Source: DASSUW01 sp963792385
GTDB lineage: Bacteria > Actinomycetota > Thermoleophilia > Solirubrobacterales > Solirubrobacteraceae
NCBI GenBank assembly: GCA_963792385.1
Contig: CAWBVZ010000004.1
Coordinates: 248,001 to 312,000, forward strand
DNA length: 64,000 bases
Direction of reading: 5' to 3'
A program made the position numbers and the translations under genes. Below the pieces are notes generated by a model that was not told the DNA's origin, did not search any database, and saw only the letters and a program-made list of their open reading frames with translations. This document shows, one piece after another, positions 8,167 to 15,931 of this stretch (position 1 is the first letter of the stretch; each line of letters opens with the position of its first letter).

Positions 8167-9116
8167 GCGAAGACCTCTTCGTTCAAAGTCGGCTGGGGTT
8201 GGTCGCTGGTGAGCGCCACGAAGGCCTGCTCGAGTCCCGCCCCGGTGATCTCGATGTCCTGCGCGGCGTCGTAGCGAGCGAGCAGCGCGCGGATGGCGGC
8301 GTCGGAGTCGGAGCAGGTGAGGATCACGGTCTCGCCGTGGCGCTCGGTTCCGGTCACACCCGGAAGGGCGGCCAGCGCGTCGGCGTCGACTCCCGGGAGC
8401 GTCGCTCGAATCGTGTGGCCTCCGACGAGCGCCTTGATCTCGGTGGTCGGCCCGTCGGCCACGATCTGGCCGTGTGCCATCAGCACGACGCGGTCGGCGT
8501 ACGCGTCGGCCTCTTCGAGGTAGTGGGTGGCGAACACCACGGTCTTGCCCTCTGCGGCAAAGGCGCGCATGGTGGCCCAGAAGCTGCGCCGCGCCTCGAC
8601 GTCGAGCGCCACGGTCGGCTCGTCGAGCACGAGTAGCTCAGGATCGCTGACCAGTGCGAGCGCGAGGCGTACGCGCTGCGTCTGGCCGCCGGAGAGCTTC
8701 TGCGTGCGCGTCTCGGAAAGGCCGCGGATGCCGGTGAGCTCGAGCACCTCTCCGACGTCGAACGGCCGCGGATACAGCGACGCCATCATGGCGATCAGCT
8801 CGCGTACCGAGAGGTCGCCGATCAGGGCGCCCGTCTGCAGCATCACGCCGACCTCACCGGCGGCGATCGCGTCCTGAGGGCCGTCGCCGAAGATCGAGAC
8901 GGCGCCGGCGTCGGGCTTGGTGAGGCCGAGGAGCATGTCCAGCGTCGTCGACTTGCCCGCGCCGTTGGGCCCGAGCAGAGCGACCGTTTCGCCGCGCCCA
9001 ATTGACAGGTCGACCCCGCGCACCGCGTGCACGGGTCCATCCGATCCAGAGAACGACTTGACCAGACCTTGGAGCGTTACGTCGTCTCCGTTGCTTGATG
9101 TCGCGAGATGAGCCAT
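8163..9116 (-). CDS. ABC transporter ATP-binding protein
   Basis: Nucleotide-binding subunit paired with the permease that follows, 317 aa. Walker A LLGPNGAGKSTT, signature KLSGGQTQRVRLALAL, Walker B ELLVLDEPTVALD and the H-loop VFATHYLEEA are all present. The roughly 90-residue tail after the ATPase core is typical of ABC-2 exporter ATPases (DrrA/CcmA type). I chose ATG 9116 (MAHLATSS); an in-frame ATG at 9152 is possible. It diverges from the GntR-type regulator across 126 bp. That neighbour may influence it, but it is directly coupled to the other ABC operon. Confidence 0.88.
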   Translation of the reverse strand: MAHLATSSNGDDVTLQGLVKSFSGSDGPVHAVRGVDLSIGRGETVALLGPNGAGKSTTLDMLLGLTKPDAGAVSIFGDGPQDAIAAGEVGVMLQTGALIGDLSVRELIAMMASLYPRPFDVGEVLELTGIRGLSETRTQKLSGGQTQRVRLALALVSDPELLVLDEPTVALDVEARRSFWATMRAFAAEGKTVVFATHYLEEADAYADRVVLMAHGQIVADGPTTEIKALVGGHTIRATLPGVDADALAALPGVTGTERHGETVILTCSDSDAAIRALLARYDAAQDIEITGAGLEQAFVALTSDQPQPTLNEEVFA

Positions 9117-9226
9117 AGCAACAGGCTGGCCCCCGCGACCCGGTTCTGACATCGGTCGGCCGGTGGGCCTATCGCATGGGTGCCGGGTCATCCGATCGAA
9201 GGACGGGCAACCAGCAGTCTATTGTG

Positions 9227-9238
9227 CTAGGTTCCTAG
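9227..9238 (+). promoter_or_regulatory. Inverted repeat over the promoter of the GntR operon
   Basis: CTAGG-TT-CCTAG is a perfect inverted repeat ending 4 nt before the GntR ATG. It overlaps TAGGTT (9228-9233), a TANNNT box 9 nt before that ATG. This is the expected place for self-repression by the GntR protein. No Shine-Dalgarno is present, so the mRNA is probably leaderless. Confidence 0.5.
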
Positions 9239-9242
9239 TTAT

Positions 9243-9647
9243 ATGACGGAGCCGATCATCGAGTTCCACCTGGACGCCGGGTCCGGCCTCTCGCCGTACC
9301 TCCAGATCGTGCGGCAGGTCCGGCACGCGCTGCGGCTGGGCGTGCTGCGTGAGGGTGACCAGCTGCCCACGGTCAAGGACGTGGTCTCACGGCTGGCGAT
9401 CAATCCCAACACCGTGCTCAAGGCCTACCGGGAGCTCGAGCACGACGGGCTCGTGGCCGCCCGCCCGGGGATCGGCACGTTCGTGACCCGGACGCTGACC
9501 GACGCGACGCTGGCGGCGCACGGACCGCTGCGACAGGACCTGGGGCGCTGGCTGACCAAGGCCCGGATGGCCGGACTCGACGACGAGAGCATCGAGGCCC
9601 TGTTCACGGCCACCTTTCGCGGCGCCTCCCGCCAGGACGTAGCGTGA
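9243..9647 (+). CDS. GntR family transcription regulator, YtrA type
   Basis: A 134-aa repressor-type protein. The winged helix covers roughly residues 10-80: LSPYLQIVRQVRHALRLGVL, GDQLPTVKDVVSRLAINPNTV and RELEHDGLVAARPGIGTFV are GntR hallmarks. The short C-terminal part without a large effector domain is the YtrA subfamily, whose members usually control the ABC exporter encoded next to them. Its last 4 bases overlap the GTG start of the ATPase gene, making a three-gene operon. ATG 9243 lacks a Shine-Dalgarno but has a promoter box and operator directly upstream. Confidence 0.9.
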   Translation: MTEPIIEFHLDAGSGLSPYLQIVRQVRHALRLGVLREGDQLPTVKDVVSRLAINPNTVLKAYRELEHDGLVAARPGIGTFVTRTLTDATLAAHGPLRQDLGRWLTKARMAGLDDESIEALFTATFRGASRQDVA

Positions 9648-10537
9648 CCGTCGTCCTCCGGGCCCGGGGACTGGGCAAGAACTTCGGGCGCCGCCCCGCG
9701 CTGGCGGACTGCACGCTCGACATCCCGGCCGGGCGGGTCGTCGGGCTCGTCGGCCCCAACGGGGCCGGCAAGAGCACGCTGCTGAACCTGGCCGTCGGCA
9801 TGCTGACGCCGACGTCGGGCACGATCGAAGTGCTCGGCGAGCGCCCTGCGGCCGGCCCGGCGCAGCTGGCGAGGGTCGGCTTCGTCGCGCAGGATGCCCC
9901 GACCTATCCCGGACTCAGCATCGACGAACACCTGCGGCTCGGCGCCCGGCTCAACCCGGGCTGGGACGACGCCCTGGCGCGGAGCCGGATCGAGCGGCTC
10001 GGCCTCGACTTCGAGCAGCGGGCCCGGAAGCTGTCGGGCGGCCAGCGCGCACAGCTCGCGCTCACGCTAGGTGTCGCCAAGCGCCCCGAGCTGCTGATCC
10101 TCGACGAGCCGGTCGCCAGCCTCGACCCGCTCGCCCGGCGGGAGTTCATGCAGGACCTGATGGAGTCCGTCGCCGAGCACGAGCTGAGCGTCGTGCTGTC
10201 CTCGCACCTGGTCTCCGACCTGGAACGCGTCTGCGACCACCTAATCGTGCTCGTCGCCTCGCGCGTGCAGCTCGCCGGCGACCTCGACACGCTCGTCACC
10301 ACCCATCACCGGCTCACCGGACCCCGCCGCGACCCCGCCACGCTCCCGGCAGACCAGAAGGTCATCTCCGAAAGCCACACCGATCGGCAGAGCACTTTCC
10401 TTGTGCGCACCGACGCGCCGATCCACGACCCCGCCTGGAGTGTCGGGCAGCTCAGCCTGGAGGACCTCGTCCTGGCCTACATGGGCCAGTCGACGGCGCG
10501 CGCCGAGCACCGGCCCGCGCTCGAGGCGGTCCGATGA
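9644..10537 (+). CDS. ABC transporter ATP-binding protein (YtrB-like)
   Basis: A 297-aa nucleotide-binding subunit. Walker A GLVGPNGAGKSTLL, signature KLSGGQRAQLALTLGVA, Walker B ELLILDEPVASLDPLAR and H-loop VVLSSHLVSDLE are intact. The GTG start overlaps the regulator stop (GTGA) and the ATG of the permease overlaps this stop (ATGA), so all three are coupled. This regulator-ATPase-permease order matches YtrA-type exporter operons, which in other bacteria respond to cell-wall-active compounds; that role is inference. Confidence 0.9.
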   Translation: MTVVLRARGLGKNFGRRPALADCTLDIPAGRVVGLVGPNGAGKSTLLNLAVGMLTPTSGTIEVLGERPAAGPAQLARVGFVAQDAPTYPGLSIDEHLRLGARLNPGWDDALARSRIERLGLDFEQRARKLSGGQRAQLALTLGVAKRPELLILDEPVASLDPLARREFMQDLMESVAEHELSVVLSSHLVSDLERVCDHLIVLVASRVQLAGDLDTLVTTHHRLTGPRRDPATLPADQKVISESHTDRQSTFLVRTDAPIHDPAWSVGQLSLEDLVLAYMGQSTARAEHRPALEAVR

Positions 10538-11592
10538 TCTGGCTGACATGGCGCCAGTTCCGCGTGCAGGCCGCGACGATGGCCGCCGCGCTCGCCGGCT
10601 TCGCCGTCATCCTCGGCGTGACCGGAGGGAACCTGGCCGACGACTACGCGACCGGGATCGCGGCCTGCACTGCCCAGGGCAACGGCTGCTCGAACTTCGT
10701 CAACCGGTTCTTCCAGGACCACCAGAACCCCTTCCTCGCCGTCACCGCGGTCGTACTGATCCTGCCTGCGCTGATCGGGCTGTTCTGGGGAGCGCCGTTG
10801 ATCGCGCGCGAGCTCGAGGCCGGCACGCATCGGCTGGTGTGGAACCAGAGCATCACCCGCACCCGCTGGCTGGCCGTCAAGCTCGCTCTCACCGGCCTCG
10901 CCGTCGTCATCGCCGCGGGACTGGGCAGCCTCGCGGTGGACTGGTGGTCCAGCCCGCTCGACAAGGCCGCCGCCGGCGACCAGTTCTCGCGGATGGAGCC
11001 ATTGCTGTTCGCCGCACGCGGCATCGTGCCGATCGGCTACGCGGCGTTCTCCTTCGCGCTCGGCGTGACCGTCGGGATGCTGGTCCGCCGTACCGTGCCC
11101 GCGATGGCGATCACGATGACCGTGTTCGTCGCCGTCCAGATCGCGATGCCGCTACTGGTACGGGAGCACCTCATCGCGCCCGTCCGTGCAACCGTCGAGA
11201 TCAACGGGTCGAACCTCGACCAGTTCTCGGCGGGTCCGGGCGGTCCCATACGCGTGAGCACGGGCCCGCCCGACACGGGCGCCTGGCTCCTTTCCAGCCA
11301 CACCGTCGACGCCTCCGGTCGTACCGTCGAGGCGCTCCCCCTTTCCCTCGGGTCAGGACCGTGCGCGCCACGCCGGCAACAGCCGGCGCAGGCGCCTGCG
11401 CGCCCGGATCCGGGCCACGAACTCGCGGACTGCTTCGCCGAGATCAAGCGGCTCGGCTACCGGCAGCAGGTGAGCTACCAGCCCTCGAGCCGCTTCTGGT
11501 CGTTCCAGGGGATCGAGACCGGGATCTACAGCATCCTCGCCCTCGCCCTCGCGGGGTTCTGCTTCTGGCGGATCCGCCACCGCCTCGCCTAG
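10534..11592 (+). CDS. ABC exporter permease
   Basis: A 352-aa membrane subunit coupled to the preceding ATPase. The start MIWLTWRQFRVQA is a hallmark of actinobacterial ABC-2 permeases. Hydrophobic spans include TMAAALAGFAVILGVTG, AVTAVVLILPALIGLFWG, ALTGLAVVIAAGLGSLAV, GYAAFSFALGVTVGMLV and a last one at ILALALAGFCFWRIR. A long outside loop (about residues 205-320) contains two Cys residues. The stop codon lies within a 19-nt palindrome leading into the next gene. Confidence 0.85.
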   Translation: MIWLTWRQFRVQAATMAAALAGFAVILGVTGGNLADDYATGIAACTAQGNGCSNFVNRFFQDHQNPFLAVTAVVLILPALIGLFWGAPLIARELEAGTHRLVWNQSITRTRWLAVKLALTGLAVVIAAGLGSLAVDWWSSPLDKAAAGDQFSRMEPLLFAARGIVPIGYAAFSFALGVTVGMLVRRTVPAMAITMTVFVAVQIAMPLLVREHLIAPVRATVEINGSNLDQFSAGPGGPIRVSTGPPDTGAWLLSSHTVDASGRTVEALPLSLGSGPCAPRRQQPAQAPARPDPGHELADCFAEIKRLGYRQQVSYQPSSRFWSFQGIETGIYSILALALAGFCFWRIRHRLA

Positions 11593-11607
11593 ACCGGACC
11601 GGTCTAG
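11589..11607. promoter_or_regulatory. 19-nt perfect palindrome between permease and LuxR gene
   Basis: CTAGACCGGACCGGTCTAG has 9-bp arms around one central A. It includes the permease stop (11590-11592) and ends one base before the GTG used as start of the LuxR gene. It could be a regulator operator or an RNA hairpin terminator that also blocks initiation. Position alone cannot decide between them. Confidence 0.55.
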
Positions 11608-11608
11608 A

Positions 11609-14464
11609 GTGCTGCTGGTGTCGCCCGAAGCCCTTGCGGGCGTCCCCGCCGTGGATGTGCTCCGGGAGCGCTCGGCGGAGCTGGGGGCGATCGAGGCCGC
11701 GGTTGGCGTCTCCGTCGCCGGGGACGGTCGCCTGCTCGTCTTCGAAGGCCCGGCCGGGATCGGCAAGAGCTCGCTCCTGCGAGCCGTTCGCGACCGTGCC
11801 GAAGCGGCTGGCATGCAGATGCTCACGGCCCGCGGTGGGGAGCTGGAGCGCCGCTTCGGTTTCGGGGTCGCTCGTCAGCTTTTCGAGGCCGTAGTCCAGG
11901 ACGGCCGCTCAGCCCCCCGCCTGCTCGCCGGCACGGCGCGCCTCGCCGGCCCGGTGCTCGGCGTCGACCCAAGCCCGGAGGACCAAGGGGCTCCGCGCGA
12001 TCCGGGCGAGGCGGCGTTCGCCGTCCAGCACGGCCTCTACTGGCTGACGGCGCGGCTCAGCGAGCGCCGGCCGGTGGCGCTGGTCGTCGACGACGCGCAC
12101 TGGGCCGACCCGGAATCGCTGCGCTTCCTCGTCCACCTCGCCCGCCGGCTCGAGGGCCTGCCGGTGCTGCTCGCCGTGGCGACACGACCCCCGTCGGACG
12201 GCGACCGTCTGCTCCATCGGCTCGCCGCGACCGCAGGCGCGGTGGCCTTGCAGCCGGCTCCGCTGAGCGAGGCCGCGAGCCGCGAGATCGTCCGCTCGCT
12301 GGCGCCAGACGCCGACGACGAGGTCTGCCGGATCTGTCACACCCGTGCGGGCGGCAACCCGTTCTACCTTCGCGAGCTGGCCAACGGGCTTCGGTCCGAG
12401 CGCCTCGAGCGCGGCTCTGCTGCAGCCGATCGGCTCGCGGACTGGAGCCCGGAGAGTGTGACCCGATACGTGCGCGCGCGCGTGGCCGCCGTCCCGACCG
12501 CGGCGCGCTCGCTCGCGCGGGCGGTCGCGATCCTGGGCCAGGACGCCCACGCCGGGCACGCCGCGGCGATCGCACGGCTCGACAGCGAGGCCGCGGACGA
12601 GGCTGCCGACGCACTACGCGCCGCCGGGATCCTGTCCTCCGGGCCCGGGCTCGCCTTCGCGCACCCGATCGTCCGGTCGGCCGTCTACGACGAGATCCCC
12701 GCCGCGGCGCGCGCGGGCGCGCACGCTCGCGCCGCGCGCCTCCTCGCTGGGGAGGGAGCGTCCGACGAACAGATCGCGGCGCAGCTGATGGCCTGCGAGC
12801 CACGCTCGGATCCGTGGACGTCAGAGCGACTCGCTCAGGCCGCCCGCGAGGCGCTCGCGCGGGGGGCGGCGGCCGCCGCCGCCGGCTACCTGCGGCGTGC
12901 GCTCGACGAGCCGCCGCCGGCCGCCGCCCGGGCAAGCCTGCTGCTCGAGCTCGGGGCCGCCGAGGCTTCGGCCTACGAGGCGGGGCCGGCCGTCGACCAC
13001 CTGCGCCAGGCCTTCGAGGCCGCAACCGAACCGTCCGCGCGACGGCAGGCGGCGCTGCTGCTGGCCAGCCTCCAGACACAGAACGGGCAGGGAGCCGAGG
13101 GCGTCGAGCTGGTCCGGCAGGTGCTGGAGGAATGCGCCGGCGACCGGGCACTCGCCACGTCGGTCGAGGCGCAGCTCGTGAACCTGGCCCGCTTCCAGGC
13201 CTCGACCCGGCCGCTGGCGCACGACGTCGCGGCGCGCCTGCGCCAGCGCGTGGATGCCGGCGAGGACGGCGCCGCGATGCTGGCGACCGTCGCTGCGGAG
13301 ATGGCGATGGCCGGCGAGTCTGCGGGCCGGGTCGCGGAGCTGGCCAAGCGCGTGCTCGAGCACCCGCCCGATCCGGGCGAGTCCATGGGCGACTACTCCT
13401 TCATGATCGCGCTCCGCGCGCTGACCGTGGCCGAGGAGCTGGAGCTCGCGACGCGCGTGCTCGACGAGGCGATCGACGCCGCCTCGCGCCGCGGGGCGGC
13501 CATCGACCTCGGCTTCCTGATGGCGTTCCGCTCGGACGCCGCCTACCGCCGCGGGGCGGTCTTCGACGCCGAGGGGGACGCACGCACCGCGTACGCCTTC
13601 GCGCTCGAGAGCGAGTGGCTGATCGGGGTGCCGGCGAGCGTCGCCTACCTCGTCAGCGCGCTGGTCGAGCGCGGCGAGCTCGAGGAGGCGACGCGGCTGG
13701 TCGAGGAGGCGGGGCTTGCGGCGCCCGCCGCCGTGCTCCCGGACCACTACACGACGCATCTCCTGCTGCACGCCCGCGGGCGCCTTCGGATCGCCGCCGG
13801 CGCGCTGGAGGACGGGATCGCCGACCTCCTGGAGTGCGGCCGGCGCCAGACCGCGATCGGCGAGCTGAACCCGTCGCTCACGCCGTGGCGGTCGGAAATG
13901 GCACCGGCGCTATTGCTCACCGGGGAGGCGGAGGAGGCTCGCCGGATGTGTGTCGAGGAGCTCGCTTTAGCGCGCGAGTTCGGCGCGCCGCGCGCGATCG
14001 GCATGGCGCTGCGTGCAGCGGGGGTCGTCGAAGGCGACGTCGAGCTCGTGCGCGAGGCAGCAGCGCTGCTCGCGCGGTCACCCGCTCGCCTCGAGCACGC
14101 CCGCGCGCTCGCCGATCTGGGCGACCTGCTCGAGCGAGACGGCGCCCGCTCGGAGGCGTGCGACGTCCTGCGCGAGGCGCTGGAGCTCGCCCATCGCTGC
14201 GGCGCGGGGGCGCTGGAGGAGCGAGCGCTGGCGGGCCTGCGTGCGGCGGGCGCCCGCCCGCGGCGCCCGGTGCTGAGCGGCCCCGACGCGCTCACCGCGA
14301 GCGAGCGCCGGGTGGCCGAGCTGGCGGGGAGTGGGATGACCAACCGCGAGATCGCCGAGTCGCTGTTCGTGACCGTGCGCACGGTCGAGTTCCACCTCAA
14401 CCACAGCTACCGCAAGCTCGGCATCGACTCGCGCAGCAGGCTCGCGGAGGCGCTGCCGCGGTGA
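11609..14464 (+). CDS. Large LuxR family regulator with AAA ATPase domain (LAL type)
   Basis: A 951-aa cytoplasmic transcription regulator. The N-terminal ATPase domain has LRERSAELGAIEAAV, Walker A GPAGIGKSSLL near residue 50 and Walker B VALVVDDAHWADPES. A long Ala/Leu/Glu-rich helical middle (about 390-880) looks like TPR repeats. The C-terminal LuxR HTH (LTASERRVAELAGSGMTNRE ... TVRTVEFHLNHSYRKL) fills the last 60 residues. This layout is the LAL (MalT-like) class, common as pathway-specific activators in actinobacteria. GTG 11609 is used; GTG 11618 is also in frame. It runs with the ABC operon only 16 bp upstream but behind a palindrome. It converges on the collagen-like gene with a 3-bp gap. 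Confidence 0.92.
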   Translation: MLLVSPEALAGVPAVDVLRERSAELGAIEAAVGVSVAGDGRLLVFEGPAGIGKSSLLRAVRDRAEAAGMQMLTARGGELERRFGFGVARQLFEAVVQDGRSAPRLLAGTARLAGPVLGVDPSPEDQGAPRDPGEAAFAVQHGLYWLTARLSERRPVALVVDDAHWADPESLRFLVHLARRLEGLPVLLAVATRPPSDGDRLLHRLAATAGAVALQPAPLSEAASREIVRSLAPDADDEVCRICHTRAGGNPFYLRELANGLRSERLERGSAAADRLADWSPESVTRYVRARVAAVPTAARSLARAVAILGQDAHAGHAAAIARLDSEAADEAADALRAAGILSSGPGLAFAHPIVRSAVYDEIPAAARAGAHARAARLLAGEGASDEQIAAQLMACEPRSDPWTSERLAQAAREALARGAAAAAAGYLRRALDEPPPAAARASLLLELGAAEASAYEAGPAVDHLRQAFEAATEPSARRQAALLLASLQTQNGQGAEGVELVRQVLEECAGDRALATSVEAQLVNLARFQASTRPLAHDVAARLRQRVDAGEDGAAMLATVAAEMAMAGESAGRVAELAKRVLEHPPDPGESMGDYSFMIALRALTVAEELELATRVLDEAIDAASRRGAAIDLGFLMAFRSDAAYRRGAVFDAEGDARTAYAFALESEWLIGVPASVAYLVSALVERGELEEATRLVEEAGLAAPAAVLPDHYTTHLLLHARGRLRIAAGALEDGIADLLECGRRQTAIGELNPSLTPWRSEMAPALLLTGEAEEARRMCVEELALAREFGAPRAIGMALRAAGVVEGDVELVREAAALLARSPARLEHARALADLGDLLERDGARSEACDVLREALELAHRCGAGALEERALAGLRAAGARPRRPVLSGPDALTASERRVAELAGSGMTNREIAESLFVTVRTVEFHLNHSYRKLGIDSRSRLAEALPR

Positions 14465-14467
14465 GCC

Positions 14468-14983
14468 TCAGCGGCGTGCGCAGATCACGTACACGGCGGC
14501 CAGGGTCGCAACGTTGCCCGAGTTGACGGCCTGTCCCTGCCATCCGGTCGGAGTGCCGCCGGACGGCGTCGGCGCGCTGACACGGATCCAGGACGAGTTC
14601 TGGCTGGTGTCGACGCCTCCTCCGACGGCAACTTCCCCGCTCAGGCACGAAGCGGTGGCCGGCGGTCCGGACTTGTAGTCCCGCTCTCTGACCGTGACGG
14701 TCCCGAACGTGCCGGTCGCTCCGGCCGGACCGGTCGCGCCGGGCGCGCCCCGCAGCGAGGAACGCGTCCCCGCACTGAAGTCGCCGACGGTCAATGAGCC
14801 GTTCCGCACATCTGCGCCGCGGAGCGAGCTGTTCTTGATGTCCTTCCCGCTCAAGGAGCCGTCGGTCACGTTCTTTCCGGTGATGGCCACGGCCGCGTAG
14901 CCGGTGCCCCCAAGGGAAACGAACAAGGCGACCATCGATATGACGAGGGCCGGCTGGGGCCGGCGCCGCGGGGTCAGGTTCAT
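14468..14983 (-). CDS. Collagen-like, repeat-bearing surface protein
   Basis: A 171-aa protein with one N-terminal membrane or signal segment (ALVISMVALFVSLGGTGYAA). A repetitive stretch follows in which polar steps recur about every five to ten residues (NVTDGSLSGKDIKNSSLRGA), resembling pentapeptide-type beta repeats. A short Gly-Pro-Ala tract (GAPGATGPAGATGTFG) is collagen-like, and a C-terminal domain contains two Cys. ATG 14983 is chosen because the hydrophobic segment follows directly. I know this architecture as frequent and multi-copy in Solirubrobacterales, function undefined. Probably exported; role in surface structure is inference. Confidence 0.78.
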   Translation of the reverse strand: MNLTPRRRPQPALVISMVALFVSLGGTGYAAVAITGKNVTDGSLSGKDIKNSSLRGADVRNGSLTVGDFSAGTRSSLRGAPGATGPAGATGTFGTVTVRERDYKSGPPATASCLSGEVAVGGGVDTSQNSSWIRVSAPTPSGGTPTGWQGQAVNSGNVATLAAVYVICARR

Positions 14984-15082
14984 CCGACCCACCGTACGCG
15001 AGGTCGGCGGGCCCACAGCGTTCTCCGCCACCAGAGTTATCCGCGCGCCTCCACAGGATTTACCGGCGCCCGCGGCGGCTCG

Positions 15083-15088
15083 TACGAT
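15083..15088 (+). promoter_or_regulatory. Leaderless-type -10 box for the TetR gene
   Basis: TACGAT lies 9 nt before ATG 15098, without a Shine-Dalgarno. TTTACC about 18 bp further upstream (15059-15064) could serve as a weak -35. Confidence 0.45.
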
Positions 15089-15097
15089 GTCCCGTGC

Positions 15098-15823
15098 ATG
15101 GCCGCGCAGCCCGATGCCGCAGAGCAGCCCCGTGCGCCCCTGACCCGGGAGCGGGTGCTGCGCGCCGCCGTCCAGCTCGCCGACGACCGCGGCATCGAGC
15201 TGTTGACGATGCGCAACCTCGGTCACGAGCTCGGGGTCGAGGCGATGTCGCTCTACAACCACGTCGCCAACAAGGAGGACGTCCTCAACGGCCTCGTCGA
15301 GGTCGTCGTGGGCGAGATCCTCGTCGCCGTGGACAAGGTCGCGCCGCCCTCCAGCCCGGACGAGTGGCAGGCCGTCATGCGGGCGCGGATCCTCGCAGCC
15401 CGCGAAGTCCTGCTCCACCATCGCTGGGCACCCGACCTCCTGGAATCGCGGACCGACATCCCGCCGAGCCTGGTCCCGTACTACAACTCGGTCCTCGGGC
15501 TCATGCGCGAAGCGGGCTTCTCGCTCGACCTCGCCCATCACGCGATGCACGCCCTCGGCACTCGCACGCTCGGGTTCACGCGCGAGCTGTTCGTCGCAGA
15601 GGACAAGGTTGTCGACCCGGACGTGGCCGCCGTGATGATGCAGCAGATGGCCGGCCGCTTCCCCTACCTCGGCGAGCTGATGCGGGTGGTCACCCACGAC
15701 GCCGGGTCCACGTTGGGCAGCGGTTGCGACGACCAGTTCGAGTTCGAGTTCGGGCTCGACCTGCTCCTCGACGGGCTCGAGCGGCTGCGCGCCGCCGAGT
15801 GGCATCTCCCCGACGGCTCCTGA
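15098..15823 (+). CDS. TetR family repressor (TetR_C type)
   Basis: A 241-aa regulator. The N-terminal HTH is LTRERVLRAAVQLADDRGIE ... TMRNLGHELGVEAMSLYNHV with NKEDVLNGLVE. The C-terminal part (about 90-235) matches the ligand-binding fold of the classic tetracycline repressor branch, ending GLDLLLDGLERLRA. It lies 108 bp upstream of, and in the same direction as, an MMPL exporter whose promoter carries two perfect inverted repeats. It is the most obvious repressor of that exporter. The ligand is unknown. Confidence 0.9.
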   Translation: MAAQPDAAEQPRAPLTRERVLRAAVQLADDRGIELLTMRNLGHELGVEAMSLYNHVANKEDVLNGLVEVVVGEILVAVDKVAPPSSPDEWQAVMRARILAAREVLLHHRWAPDLLESRTDIPPSLVPYYNSVLGLMREAGFSLDLAHHAMHALGTRTLGFTRELFVAEDKVVDPDVAAVMMQQMAGRFPYLGELMRVVTHDAGSTLGSGCDDQFEFEFGLDLLLDGLERLRAAEWHLPDGS

Positions 15824-15843
15824 CGACTTCTGAGCCTTTCCGC

Positions 15844-15873
15844 TTGACGGGCTTACGCTGTATGGTCTAACTT
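15844..15873 (+). promoter_or_regulatory. Promoter of the MMPL exporter gene
   Basis: TTGACG (15844-15849) and TAACTT (15868-15873) are spaced 18 bp apart. The -10 box sits between the arms of the inverted repeat 15859-15883, so a bound repressor would block RNA polymerase. Confidence 0.5.
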
Positions 15874-15883
15874 ACGCCATACA
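15859..15883. promoter_or_regulatory. Operator 1: inverted repeat flanking the -10 box
   Basis: TGTATGG and CCATACA form perfect 7-bp arms separated by 11 bp. The arms bracket the likely -10 box TAACTT. Length and placement suit a TetR dimer. The CTTACGC sequence also occurs twice here (15852-15858 and 15871-15877). Confidence 0.6.
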
Positions 15884-15891
15884 CTTACTAT

Positions 15892-15908
15892 GTACGCATA
15901 CGGCGTAC
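15892..15908. promoter_or_regulatory. Operator 2: second inverted repeat before the MMPL gene
   Basis: GTACGC-ATACG-GCGTAC is a perfect 6-bp inverted repeat located in the untranslated leader, 9 bp beyond operator 1. Tandem operators are common for TetR repressors. It could alternatively be a short RNA stem. Confidence 0.5.
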
Positions 15909-15931
15909 GTCGGAGAAGGGTGAGGCTCGTG

